Source of the DNA: Nonomuraea aurantiaca
GTDB taxonomy: Bacteria > Actinomycetota > Actinomycetes > Streptosporangiales > Streptosporangiaceae
Assembly: GCF_020215705.1 (NCBI RefSeq)
Contig: NZ_JAIWNB010000007.1
Location: 124,001-188,000, forward strand
Direction: 5' to 3'
DNA: 64,000 bases
Part shown: piece after piece, positions 33,892 through 41,706 of the stretch
How the letters are laid out: each line of letters opens with the position of its first letter
How positions within the stretch are numbered: the stretch's first letter is position 1
Program-made: the position numbers and the translations under genes
Notes under the pieces: generated by a model
What the model was told of the DNA's origin: nothing
Databases searched by the model: none
What the model saw: only the letters and a program-made list of their open reading frames with translations

Positions 33892-35387
33892 CAGCCCTTC
33901 TTGATGCCGTAGACGTAGAACTGCGAGTTCAGGCCGTTGATCGGGTAGCCCGACAGGTCCGACGACGCCACCACGATCTGCGGATAGAGGTAGAGCCAGT
34001 CGCTCGCCGCGTCCTCGGCGATCTGCCGGTTGACCTTCTTCAGCAGTTCGGTCTGCACCTCGGTGGTCTCGGCCTGCTCGGCCTCCGCGACCCACTTGGT
34101 GACCTGCGGGTTGTCGTAGCCCCAGTAGAAGTCCGGGTCGCCGTACCAGACCACATCCCTGTCGTTGACGTGCTCCTGGAGGGTGGCGGCGAAGTCGCGG
34201 TTCTTGTACACCTTCGAGTACCACTCGTCGGCGGTGATGACGTTGATGGTGACGGTGATGCCGACCTTGGCCAGCTCGCTCTTGATGAACGCCGCCGCCG
34301 TGGGGTGCGGGTCGTAGTTGGGCGTGTCGAGCGTGAAGGCGAAGCCCTTGGCGTAGCCGGCCTCGGCGAGTTCCTTCTTTGCCAGGTTCACGTCATATGG
34401 ATTGACCTTGGTCAGGTCCTCGTACCATGGGTCGGTCGGCGGCACCATCGAGCCGATCAGGCTGCCGTAACCTGCCCAGATCGACTCCAGCAGCTTGGCG
34501 TTGTCGATGGCCGAGGTGACGGCCTTGCGCACCAGCGGCTTGTCGAACGGCGCCTTCCGGTCGTTGAAGGCCAGCAGTAGCTTGGTCGTGGAATGACCGT
34601 CACTGACCCGGTAATCCTTGTTGTCCTTGAACTGCGCGAGGGCGTCAGGGCTCTGCTCACTGGTGACGATGTCGACGGCGTTGGTGAGCAGCGCGTTGTT
34701 CAGCGCGGTCGCGTCGGTGAAGTAGTGGAACACGACGCCCTTGTTCGTGGGCTTGGCGCCCCAGTAGCCGTCGAACCGGTCGAGGCTCAGCGTGGAGCCG
34801 CGCTTCCATGCGCCCAGCTTGTACGGGCCGGTGCCGTCCTCGGTGGTCGTGAGGTTCTTCGCCGCCGAATTGATGATCCACACGTAGCTGAGGTTGTAGA
34901 CCAGCGAGATCGACCGGCTCGCCAGCTTCACCACCACGGTCGCGTCGTCCGGGGTCTCGATGCTCTTGACCGGCTTGAAGCCGCTCTTGCGCGCCGACTG
35001 CGAGTCCTTCGCCGTCACCTTCTCGATGCTGTACTTCACATCGGCCGAGGTCAGCGGCTTGCCGGAGTGGAACTTCACACCCTTGCGCAGCGTGAAGGTA
35101 TAGGTGAGGCCGTCGGGGCTCACCTTGTGGCTCTCGGCGAGCAGGTTCTCGACCTTGCCGGCGTCGGTCAGCTTGAACAGGCCCTCGTAGACGTTGCCGT
35201 TGAACACCTCCGTCACGCCCTGGCCGCCGCCGGCGGTGTTGTCGAGGTTCTGCGGCTCGTAGAGGGAGCCGATCTCGATGGTCGCGGCGGCTGGTGGAGC
35301 GGTGCTGGTGGTGCCGCCCGACCCGGTGCCGCAGGCGGCGAGAGCTAGGCTGAGGACGAGGGCCGCACCGACGATCTTGCTGCTCAC
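33891..35387 (-). CDS. ABC importer lipoprotein, family 5 solute-binding protein
   Basis: A 498-residue binding protein with a strong lipobox (LALAAC) and a family 5 fold: VSPDGLTYTFTLRKGVKFHS, DGTGPYKLGAWKRGS and VRKAVTSAIDNAKLLESIW. It is clearly different from the other two family 5 proteins in the window and begins its own five-gene importer operon. GTG 35387 is chosen because AGGGAT lies just upstream; an ATG at 35402 has no ribosome site and lies nearer the operator. The ligand is probably a peptide or similar small molecule. Confidence 0.9.
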   Translation of the reverse strand: MSSKIVGAALVLSLALAACGTGSGGTTSTAPPAAATIEIGSLYEPQNLDNTAGGGQGVTEVFNGNVYEGLFKLTDAGKVENLLAESHKVSPDGLTYTFTLRKGVKFHSGKPLTSADVKYSIEKVTAKDSQSARKSGFKPVKSIETPDDATVVVKLASRSISLVYNLSYVWIINSAAKNLTTTEDGTGPYKLGAWKRGSTLSLDRFDGYWGAKPTNKGVVFHYFTDATALNNALLTNAVDIVTSEQSPDALAQFKDNKDYRVSDGHSTTKLLLAFNDRKAPFDKPLVRKAVTSAIDNAKLLESIWAGYGSLIGSMVPPTDPWYEDLTKVNPYDVNLAKKELAEAGYAKGFAFTLDTPNYDPHPTAAAFIKSELAKVGITVTINVITADEWYSKVYKNRDFAATLQEHVNDRDVVWYGDPDFYWGYDNPQVTKWVAEAEQAETTEVQTELLKKVNRQIAEDAASDWLYLYPQIVVASSDLSGYPINGLNSQFYVYGIKKG

Positions 35388-35407
35388 GAGGATCCCTGAC
35401 ATTTGGG

Positions 35408-35436
35408 TACTAAAGCGGTAGGTTTAGTAGAGTATA
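35408..35436 (-). promoter_or_regulatory. Promoter -10 and perfect inverted repeat ahead of the second importer operon
   Basis: TACTAAA (35408-35414) and TTTAGTA (35423-35429) form a perfect inverted repeat with an 8-bp spacer. Read on the minus strand it lies directly downstream of a good -10 box, TATACT (35431-35436), so it covers the expected transcription start about 35 bp before GTG 35387. That is the position of a repressor operator. The short AT-rich stretch contrasts with the GC-rich surroundings. Confidence 0.6.
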
Positions 35437-35607
35437 GCTGGGCTCGTGGACCGGTGCCGGACGGGGTGTGACCTCGCCTTTCTCCACATTTATGACCTGT
35501 AATGGGGTGCGCAATTCACTACTGCACAAAGCGGCTTATCTGAGTACTCTGGAGCCTTCAGCTTGTGCGGGGGCACACAACTCCTTGACTCTCGAAGGAG
35601 CGTCTCC

Positions 35608-35844
35608 ATGGACGCGTCCGACAGCCGCGTTGTCGTCTTATTCATCATCGTCGCGCTCGCCCTGTTCGTCGCGGGACGTCGCTTCCAGTCCATGGTCTCG
35701 GCCCGGCAGGCCTGGCGGCACTCCATGCGGGCCGTACCGATCAGGCGGCAGTCCACGGGGAGCGCGGTCAAGGTGATGCTCGGGGTCGGCGTGATCGTGA
35801 TGATCGCATTCTGGTTCGTCACGAACCTGCAGAGCCTGACGTAG
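35608..35844 (+). CDS. 78-residue protein with two membrane spans
   Basis: ATG 35608 follows a strong GAAGGAG site. The protein reads MDASDSRVVVLFIIVALALF (span 1), then a basic loop (GRRFQSMVSARQAWRHSMRA and IRRQSTGS), then VKVMLGVGVIVMIAFWFVT (span 2). Both ends would face the same side with the basic loop inside. The family is unknown. It is convergent with cobD, 6 bp apart. Confidence 0.7.
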   Translation: MDASDSRVVVLFIIVALALFVAGRRFQSMVSARQAWRHSMRAVPIRRQSTGSAVKVMLGVGVIVMIAFWFVTNLQSLT

Positions 35845-35850
35845 GCCCTC

Positions 35851-36876
35851 TTAGCGGCGGCGGCGCAGGCCCCAGGCGGCCAGTACCGCGATTCCGGCGG
35901 CGGTCAGGCTCACCGCGCGGGTGAGGCGTACCGCGCGCCGGACGTCCGCGGGCTCGGGCTTGGGGCCGTCGCCCATGGTCGGCCGGTGCTCGGTTCTGCC
36001 GCCGTAGACGTTCGTGCCGCCCAGCGTGAGGTCGAGCGCTCCGGCGAACGCGGCCTCGCACCTGCCCGCGTTGGGGCTGGGATGGCGGTGCCCGTCTCTG
36101 CGCAGTACGGCCAGCGCCCGAGCCCGGTTCGGCGCGACCAGTACGGTGATCAGCCCCGTGAGCCGGGCCGGCAGGTAGTTGGCCACGTCGTCGAGCCTGG
36201 CCGCCGCCCACCCGAAACGTTCGTAGCGGGGGGAGTGGTGGCCGATCATCGCGTCCAGCGTGTTGATCGCCCGGTAGGCCAGCAGCCCCGGGACGCCCGC
36301 TACGGCACCCCAGAAAAGCGGGGCCACGACGGCGTCCGAGGTGTTCTCGGCCAGCGACTCGACGGTGGCCCTGGCGATCTCGGGCGCTTCCAGCGCGGCG
36401 GGGTCGCGGCCGCACAGGTGGGGGAGGCGGGCGCGGGCCCTGGTCAGGTCGTCGTCCTCCAGCGCGGCGGCCAGGTAGGCGCCCTCGCGGGCCAGCGTGG
36501 TGCCGCCGAGCACCGCCCAGGTGGCGACGGCCGTCAGCGTCGTACGGACAACGGGGTTCGCGACGCGTTCGGCGAGCACGCCCAGGCCCGTGGCCGCGCC
36601 CGCGCAGAGGGCGACGTGGACGACGCCGTTCGGTCTGGCGTCGCCGTAGAGGGCCCGCTCCAGCCTGGTGGCGGCACGGCCGAACAGCGCGACGGGGTGG
36701 GCCGCGCGCGGGTCACCGATGACGGCGTCGAGCGCCACCCCCAACGCGATGCCCACCGGCCTGGAGGCGTCTCCGGCCGGGCGGGACTTGCCGTTAGTGC
36801 GGTGGAACTCGTTGGTGCGGTGGGACTTAACCAACCAGTCGTCCGTGCGGTGGGACTTAGCTGACCAAATGCGCAT
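35851..36876 (-). CDS. cobD: Adenosylcobinamide-phosphate synthase CobD/CbiB
   Basis: A membrane protein of cobalamin synthesis that attaches the aminopropanol arm to adenosylcobyric acid. Family motifs are ALDAVIGDPRAAHPVALFGR, ESLAENTSDAVVAPLFWGAV, YRAINTLDAMIGHHSPRYER and NAGRCEAAFAGALDLTLGG. The usual N-terminus corresponds to GTG 36756. The in-frame ATG 36876 adds 40 residues with three repeats of (K)SHRT spaced by multiples of three bases, which argues that the extension is translated. It overlaps the kinase gene by 20 bp. No other cobalamin gene is nearby. Confidence 0.88.
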   Translation of the reverse strand: MRIWSAKSHRTDDWLVKSHRTNEFHRTNGKSRPAGDASRPVGIALGVALDAVIGDPRAAHPVALFGRAATRLERALYGDARPNGVVHVALCAGAATGLGVLAERVANPVVRTTLTAVATWAVLGGTTLAREGAYLAAALEDDDLTRARARLPHLCGRDPAALEAPEIARATVESLAENTSDAVVAPLFWGAVAGVPGLLAYRAINTLDAMIGHHSPRYERFGWAAARLDDVANYLPARLTGLITVLVAPNRARALAVLRRDGHRHPSPNAGRCEAAFAGALDLTLGGTNVYGGRTEHRPTMGDGPKPEPADVRRAVRLTRAVSLTAAGIAVLAAWGLRRRR

Positions 36877-37642
36877 GGAGCTTATCTTCGTGCTTGTCGA
36901 GCCAGGCGGCCGCCCGGCGGATGCGCTCGCCCGCGCCGCCCGCCCACATCCTGGCCCAGCTCCCGCCCGTCGCCGCCCGGTCGCGCATGACCATGTACGA
37001 GCGCTGGAACCGGAGCCTGGCCAGCTCCAGCAGCCGTCGGCGATCGCGCGGCGGCAACCCGTACGCGTCGCAGAACAGCCGCAGCCGCGCCCCCACATCC
37101 AGCCCGCGCTGGAGCGGCGCCAGGTCGACCGGGTCGCCGATGGGCGCCCAGTGCCTGAGCGTCGTGACGACGTCGAACAGCCGGGTCGTCGGCCGGGCCA
37201 GATCGAAGTCGATCAACGCCCGGGGCCTTCCGTCGCGAAATATCACGTTTTGAACGGTTAAATCGCAGTGGCCGATGACCTCCGGGGCGGCGTCGTCGTT
37301 CGAACCGCCCTCCCATCCGCCGCGCGTCAGCGGGAAGCCCCGCGTCGCGTCGTGGAAGTCGCGCAGCAGCTCGGCCAGCCGTACCAGAGCCTCGTCGGTG
37401 ACCGTCACCAGGCCGAGCCCGGTCGTACCCGGAATATAGGTGAGGACCTCGCGCCCGAGCCCGTCCATGCCCACGACGCGCGGCGCGCCCTCGAACCCGG
37501 CGGCTTCCAGGTGGCGGAGCAGAGCGTGCACGGCGGGCGTCGACGGGCTCGCCGGTCTGCGGACGGTGTCACCGACCCGGACCACCCCGTCCGTCACGTC
37601 CCCGCCCTGCAAGGGGATCTCGTGCAGGAGCGTCGCGACCAT
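36857..37642 (-). CDS. Aminoglycoside-phosphotransferase-fold kinase (APH family)
   Basis: A 261-residue small-molecule kinase. The catalytic loop VIGHCDLTVQNVIF gives HxDxxxxN, and the metal-binding motif is ALIDFDLARP. The N-lobe is short (VVRVGDTVRRP). The C-terminal half has RLRLFCDAYGLPPRDRRRLL helices. Actinomycetes carry many such kinases acting on antibiotics, choline, amino alcohols or sugars. Overlap with cobD raises the possibility of a role with aminopropanol, but that is speculative. ATG 37642. Confidence 0.8.
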   Translation of the reverse strand: MVATLLHEIPLQGGDVTDGVVRVGDTVRRPASPSTPAVHALLRHLEAAGFEGAPRVVGMDGLGREVLTYIPGTTGLGLVTVTDEALVRLAELLRDFHDATRGFPLTRGGWEGGSNDDAAPEVIGHCDLTVQNVIFRDGRPRALIDFDLARPTTRLFDVVTTLRHWAPIGDPVDLAPLQRGLDVGARLRLFCDAYGLPPRDRRRLLELARLRFQRSYMVMRDRAATGGSWARMWAGGAGERIRRAAAWLDKHEDKLHAHLVS

Positions 37643-37737
37643 GCCGAGAAAGCTTAGACCCTATTGCACCCCTCCCGCCTGGCGTTTTAGCGTGTCGCGA
37701 CTCTGTGACGCGCACGCGCCCCCTAGCCTGGAGCCTC

Positions 37738-38472
37738 ATGCCGATCATGCTGTCGTTCGCGGCATTCCTGATGACGCTGCTCGGCGGGCTGGTCGCGCAT
37801 CGAGTCAGGGAACGCCGTCACCTCGTCCTCGGCGCCGCCGCCGGCGTCATGCTCGGCGTGGTGACGTTCGACCTGCTGCCGGAGGCGCTCTCCCGCGACC
37901 CGGCACAGGTCGGCGGGGTGCCGGTGCCGATGCTGATGTTCGCGCTGGCGTTCCTGGGCATCCACAGCGTCGAACGCTCGATGGGCATGCACGACGCCCA
38001 CGAAGGCGACTACGCCTCACACCGCCACTCGCACGCGGGCGTCGGCCTCGTCGCGGGCGCCGCGCTCGTCGTCCACAGCTTCCTCGACGGCGCCGCGATC
38101 GGCGCCGCCTTTCAGACCGACACCACGCTCGCGGTCGCAGTGGCGATCGGCGTCATCGCGCACGACTTCACGGACGGGTTCAACACCTACACGATCACTT
38201 CCCTGTACGGGAACGCGCGCCGCCGGGCGCTGATTCTGCTGGGCCTGGATGCTCTGGCACCGGTGACGGGGGCTACGTTGACGTCGCTGATCGCGATTCC
38301 GGCGGGGGTGCTGGGGGCGTATCTGGGGATGTTCGCCGGGTTCCTGCTGTACTTGGCGACGTCGGACATCCTGCCCGAGGCCCACACCACCAGCCGCGCC
38401 GCGGGTCCGACGCTGCTGGCCACGGTGGCGGGGGCGGCGTTCATGTGGCTGGTGATCGCACTGACGGACTGA
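37738..38472 (+). CDS. ZIP-family metal transporter
   Basis: A 244-residue protein with about eight spans. The two ZIP signature helices are present: VVHSFLDGAAIGAAF (span 4) and IGVIAHDFTDGFNTYTI (span 5), whose His and Asp residues form the metal path. A His-rich loop (HDAHEGDYASHRHSH) precedes span 4. Members import zinc, iron or other divalent metals. ATG 37738 after a TGGAG site is preferred over an upstream GTG. No metalloregulator is adjacent. Confidence 0.9.
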   Translation: MPIMLSFAAFLMTLLGGLVAHRVRERRHLVLGAAAGVMLGVVTFDLLPEALSRDPAQVGGVPVPMLMFALAFLGIHSVERSMGMHDAHEGDYASHRHSHAGVGLVAGAALVVHSFLDGAAIGAAFQTDTTLAVAVAIGVIAHDFTDGFNTYTITSLYGNARRRALILLGLDALAPVTGATLTSLIAIPAGVLGAYLGMFAGFLLYLATSDILPEAHTTSRAAGPTLLATVAGAAFMWLVIALTD

Positions 38473-38498
38473 CGCACTGGCGCCGTGTGCGGTCCGCT

Positions 38499-39485
38499 TC
38501 AGGCGTTCGGCACCGAGGTTTCGTGGCGTTCGGCGGCGCTGAGGTATCGGCGGGCCATCTCCACGCTCTTCCACCCGGTGATCCGCATCAGATCGAGCGG
38601 ATCGCCGCCCTTCTCCAGATAGTCGTCGGCCATCGTCTGCCGGAACCGGTGCGGATGCAGCCGCCCCGGGATTCCCGCCTCCCGGCCCCGCCGTTCCAGC
38701 ATCTGCTGTATGCCCGTCGCGGTCAGCCGCCGCTGCCCACCCTCGGCCGTGATACCGCGTACCGGAAGCCAGAGCCAGGGTGACGCCGCGTGCGGATGCC
38801 GCGTACGGGCCCGCAGATACCGATCGATCGCCGCGGCGGTCTTCGGCCCGATCGGCACCAGAAGCGCGTCCTCGCCTTTACGGACGATCCGCAGCAGCCG
38901 CCGATCCAACCACACATCCCCGACCCGCTCAGCGTCGGCCTGCCCGGCTTGAGTATCGTCCCGCTGTTCACCGGTAGGCCCGTGCCGGAGCCCGGCCAGC
39001 CAGGACAGCCGCATCCCGTTGTCCATGAGCACCCGCACGATCGCGGTATCCCGACGATCCACCCAAGACCCCCCGGAACACACCTCCAGCAACGCCTCAA
39101 GCTCCCGATCAGCCAGCAACTCGACCGTACGACTGGCCCCCTTCGGCGGATCGATCCCGTCCATGGGCGTCCCCGAGATCCGCTCCTCTTCCGCGATCAG
39201 CCAGTTGAAGAACACCCGGAGGTTGCGAAAATGCTTGCGCGCGTTCCCGGAACTGGTCGCGGCCGTACTGGCATCGAGAAACGCGCGCACGTTCGCGGCG
39301 TCGACCGCCTCCACCTCCACGGGCATCCCGCGCTCGGAGAGAAACCGGGCCAGGACGCGTACGCTGTCGAGGTAGCTCCGGATCGTTCCGGGTGACTTGT
39401 CAGCCGCCTGAAGGGACAATTCCCAGGAGGGCACCATGTCGAGCAGGGGAGGCGAAGGGGGCATCTGTCTTCGGGATCTCGCCAT
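38499..39485 (-). CDS. Tyrosine recombinase / integrase
   Basis: A 328-residue recombinase. It has an N-terminal SAM-like core-binding domain (SWELSLQAADKSPGTIRSYL, HFRNLRVFFNWLIAEEE). The catalytic set is Arg in NGMRLSWLAGL, Lys in RIVRKGEDALLVPI, His-x-x-Arg in LHPHRFRQT, Trp replacing the second His in ITGWKSVEM, and the nucleophile Tyr in ARRYLSA. All catalytic residues are present, so it looks active. It has an inserted Gln/Asp-rich segment after the first Arg. It lies 92 bp from tRNA-Arg on the 5' side, outside the direct repeats bounding the element. Confidence 0.9.
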   Translation of the reverse strand: MARSRRQMPPSPPLLDMVPSWELSLQAADKSPGTIRSYLDSVRVLARFLSERGMPVEVEAVDAANVRAFLDASTAATSSGNARKHFRNLRVFFNWLIAEEERISGTPMDGIDPPKGASRTVELLADRELEALLEVCSGGSWVDRRDTAIVRVLMDNGMRLSWLAGLRHGPTGEQRDDTQAGQADAERVGDVWLDRRLLRIVRKGEDALLVPIGPKTAAAIDRYLRARTRHPHAASPWLWLPVRGITAEGGQRRLTATGIQQMLERRGREAGIPGRLHPHRFRQTMADDYLEKGGDPLDLMRITGWKSVEMARRYLSAAERHETSVPNA

Positions 39486-39498
39486 GGCTTCTCCAAAT

Positions 39499-39528
39499 CC
39501 GATACTGTTCGATCGGTGTATGATTATG
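39499..39528 (-). promoter_or_regulatory. Integrase promoter with short inverted repeat
   Basis: On the minus strand a -10-like CATAAT (39523-39528) is followed by CCGAT/ATCGG arms (39499-39503 and 39512-39516) across the expected start of transcription. The GGAG ribosome site and ATG 39485 come next. The arrangement suggests an operator for the integrase gene. Confidence 0.45.
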
Positions 39529-39577
39529 CTACCGTCTCTCCTGGTCGGCTGACATGCAGGTCAGACGCCGAATTCGA

Positions 39578-39651
39578 GCGCCCTTAGCTCAGCTGGATAG
39601 AGCATCGGACTTCTAATCCGACGGTCGCAGGTTCGAATCCTGCAGGGCGCG
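39578..39651 (+). tRNA. tRNA-Arg (anticodon TCT)
   Basis: A complete cloverleaf of 74 bases. The acceptor arms are GCGCCCT (39578) and AGGGCGC (39644-39650) with discriminator G. The D-arm contains AGCTCAGCTGGATAGAGC, the anticodon stem TCGGA/TCCGA encloses the loop CTTCTAA, and the T-arm is GCAGGTTCGAATCCTGC. Anticodon TCT reads AGA/AGG codons. CCA is not encoded. Its 3' end is the attachment site of the element that follows. Confidence 0.97.
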
Positions 39652-39652
39652 C
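39629..39652 (+). repeat. Attachment site (left): tRNA 3' end, 24-bp direct repeat
   Basis: The 24 bp from the T-arm to just past the discriminator (starting AGGTTCGAATCCTGC and ending GGGCGCGC) recur exactly at 46422-46445. Flanks differ on both sides of the repeat. This is the classic att core left by an integrase acting in the 3' half of a tRNA gene, which keeps the tRNA intact. Confidence 0.9.
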
Positions 39653-39659
39653 TTCACTC

Positions 39660-39899
39660 AAGCCTTGGATCTGCGCTTCTTGGGGGAGCGAGAATCTGAT
39701 GGCCTAGTAGAGCGGATCGGGGAGACCGAAGGGAGACCTTCAGTTTCGGACGGCTCCCCCCACGGTTGCCTGCCGCGAGACTGAGCGTGGCGGCTCCGTG
39801 CCGGAGGTCGTGGAAACGGATCGGCGGCAGGCCGGCCGCGAATGTCAGCCGCTCGAAGTACTCGCTCAGCCAATCGGCGCGCCGCTGCCCTGCGTCTTC
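39660..39899 (-). pseudogene. Remnant of the element's tyrosine integrase
   Basis: In one minus-strand frame (39899 down to about 39768) the sequence reads ADWLSEYFERLTFAAGLPPI then RFHDLRHGAATLSLAAG. This is the box II part of actinomycete phage/pSAM2-type integrases, with the His-x-x-Arg pair intact. Downstream the frame shifts and the tyrosine box is lost; upstream nothing of the N-terminal domain is left. Its place, reading toward the tRNA and directly inside the left repeat, is where the element's integrase should be. Confidence 0.75.
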
Positions 39900-40038
39900 G
39901 GCCGCCCCTCCTCCACCTCGCGATCTACGATCGTGGGCTGCTCGGCCACCGCGGGTCGCCTATCCCGAGCCTGTTCGGCCATGCCGCGAACCGTACGTTC
40001 CCGAAGACGCCGAGATGGTGAAATAGGGCGAAAAGTTG

Positions 40039-40078
40039 GAGGCCCGACCACGCGGCGGTGCCGCTGCAGGCGGGCCTC
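40039..40078. terminator. Strong nested hairpin, probable bidirectional terminator
   Basis: GAGGCCCG (40039-40046) pairs with CGGGCCTC (40071-40078), and inside it GCGGC (40052-40056) pairs with GCCGC (40060-40064). It stands in the gene-free stretch between the integrase remnant and the secreted-protein gene ending at 40180. It would stop transcription from either side. No T-run is present, as is common in actinomycetes. Confidence 0.6.
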
Positions 40079-40179
40079 TGCTCATGTCAGGATGCGGACA
40101 GGTGATCGCCTCCGGCCATTGTCGGCTGCGGCCTTCCCCGGCCACATCCTCTACGCCGTCTTAGCGTGAGCCAACCGGG

Positions 40180-40836
40180 TCAGATCGGCAGGCAGTCCCG
40201 CCGGATGAAGAACCAGCCTTGGTGGCCCTTGCCGTTGCTTTCCCCGTACTTGGTCGCGTAGATCAAGGCGTACGCTCCGTCGCGGGTGACGTATCGCCAT
40301 TTGACGGTGTTGTGGTTGTTTGTCGCCGCGTCATCGACTCCGACGGTGAGTGCTCCCGCGAGCCTGCGGGAGGGTCTGGACACCGCCCTCCACGGTTCGA
40401 CGTTGCCCCAGCCGTCGATCTTCCCGTTCTGCACCGCGCACGCGCCATGAGGCTGGAGTTTGACGGGATGCCCATTGTTGCCCTGCTTGTTGGAGCCGAT
40501 CATGCCGTTGGTGAACCGCCGCTTGAACTCCTCACCGCTCGGATACTTGCGAGGAGGGCCGCAGGCCTTCGACATGGTGCGCCCACCTGGAACGGTCGCG
40601 TCGTAGAAGATCCAGAAGCATCGATTCAGGTTGCCGCCCACGCGGGCCCAGGTGTAGGTCTGCTGCCCTCCGTCGACGCGTACGGACCAGGGCTTGTACG
40701 CGGTGCCGATCATGAAGCTGCCCGGTGCGCTGCGCAGGAGCGTGTAGTCGCTGTCCACCTTCCTCGGCGCGGGATCGGCCGAGGCGGGGCTGGCGATGGC
40801 GAGGATGAGAAGCGGTGTCGCGAGCCACAGTCGCAT
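40180..40836 (-). CDS. Secreted protein A of the island (unknown family)
   Basis: A 218-residue protein with a Sec signal peptide (MRLWLATPLLILAIASPASA, cleavage at ASA-DP). ATG 40836 has an AGGAGA site seven bases away. The mature part has several Cys (LNRCFWIF, SKACGPP, GACAVQNG, RRDCLPI). The C-terminal part VKWRYVTRDGAYALIYATKY...GWFFIRRDCLP resembles the middle of secreted protein B upstream, suggesting a shared SH3-like binding domain. It is the second gene of a two-gene transcript (26 bp gap). The function is unknown; extracellular recognition is a guess. Confidence 0.8.
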   Translation of the reverse strand: MRLWLATPLLILAIASPASADPAPRKVDSDYTLLRSAPGSFMIGTAYKPWSVRVDGGQQTYTWARVGGNLNRCFWIFYDATVPGGRTMSKACGPPRKYPSGEEFKRRFTNGMIGSNKQGNNGHPVKLQPHGACAVQNGKIDGWGNVEPWRAVSRPSRRLAGALTVGVDDAATNNHNTVKWRYVTRDGAYALIYATKYGESNGKGHQGWFFIRRDCLPI

Positions 40837-40862
40837 GGGATGTCTCCTTTGCCGATCAGCGG

Positions 40863-41504
40863 TCAGTGGCAGGCGGGAAGGTGCATGGCCTCGACGTAGC
40901 CCCAGCGGCCGGCGGCGGGCGCGTACCCGAGGATCCACTCTTCTGGACCGTGGTGGCCGCAGGTCGCGGTGGTGATGTAGAGCGCGTCGCCGGCGCGCAG
41001 GTTACCGATCACAAAGGACCTCGGCTCGCTGCGGAAGGAACCGACGGAGCCGAGGTGGATCGGTGTGCCGGTCGGCGATCCGGTGTGCGCCGCGCTGAGC
41101 GGAACGGCCTTGACCTGGTTGTTGCCGCCGATGGCCTGCAGATCAGGCAGTGGCGCGCCACTGTCGCCCTGGCTGCGCGCGGACGGGTCGGCGAGGCAGG
41201 ACTTGGCGATGAAACCCCAGTTGGGGCTCTCGTGCTTGGCGTAGTCGAGGACCATCGCGTAGTCGTTGTAGGTATAGCGCACCCCCACGGCTTGGCCATT
41301 GCCCTTGCTCCAAGTCCGATCGGGGACATTCGGCTGGGGGTAGTTCTCGTGGATCGCGCAGTTCGCCTGCAGGATCGCGCGGTGGGTGTAGTGCGTGTCC
41401 GCCGCCGTCGCGGGCACCGCCGGCGTGCCGAGCTGGGCGGCCAGGGCGATACCCAGGATCAGCGCGCTCTTACGCGGGAAGCGGGTGACGATTTTCTGAC
41501 TCAA
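40863..41504 (-). CDS. Secreted protein B of the island (unknown family)
   Basis: A 213-residue protein with a signal peptide (SALILGIALAAQLGTPAVPA, cleavage near ATAADT). TTG 41504 is chosen because AAAGGAG lies seven bases upstream; the frame continues further but without a ribosome site. The mature part shows a first domain with NCAIHENYPQ and GVRYTYNDYAMVLDYAKHES...NWGFIAKSCLAD, similar to the end of protein A. The second half contains SFVIGNLRAGDALYITTATC and ends GYVEAMHLPACH, also SH3-like. It is divergent from the membrane-anchored XRE regulator. Confidence 0.8.
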   Translation of the reverse strand: MSQKIVTRFPRKSALILGIALAAQLGTPAVPATAADTHYTHRAILQANCAIHENYPQPNVPDRTWSKGNGQAVGVRYTYNDYAMVLDYAKHESPNWGFIAKSCLADPSARSQGDSGAPLPDLQAIGGNNQVKAVPLSAAHTGSPTGTPIHLGSVGSFRSEPRSFVIGNLRAGDALYITTATCGHHGPEEWILGYAPAAGRWGYVEAMHLPACH

Positions 41505-41566
41505 GATCTTGCTCCTTTGTCGAGGAGAGTTGTGTCGGAATAAAGTTCCGGATCGCTTGTGCGACC

Positions 41567-41602
41567 GCTCCGCATTCTTTACGGAGCTCCGCCGAATCGG
41601 CG
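41567..41602. promoter_or_regulatory. Two adjacent inverted repeats in the divergent promoter region
   Basis: GCTCCG (41567-41572) and CGGAGC (41582-41587) form a perfect dyad with 9-bp spacing. Directly next to it CGCCGAATCGGCG (41590-41602) is a perfect 13-bp palindrome. They sit in the middle of the 202-bp gap between secreted protein B (start 41504) and the XRE regulator (start 41707), the natural place for a shared operator. Confidence 0.5.
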
Positions 41603-41706
41603 AGCGTTTTCCGCGAGAAAAATTCAGAAAGCGTGTGCAAATCGCTGAAAGGCCGCCTAACCTGGGGGATCTCGTCGGGGGCCGCCGCTTGACCGAGAGG
41701 CTTGAA

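Noticed and set aside
39658..40169. Small genes just downstream of the tRNA
   Set aside because: The only protein-like signal is the integrase fragment; other frames here are antisense or random.
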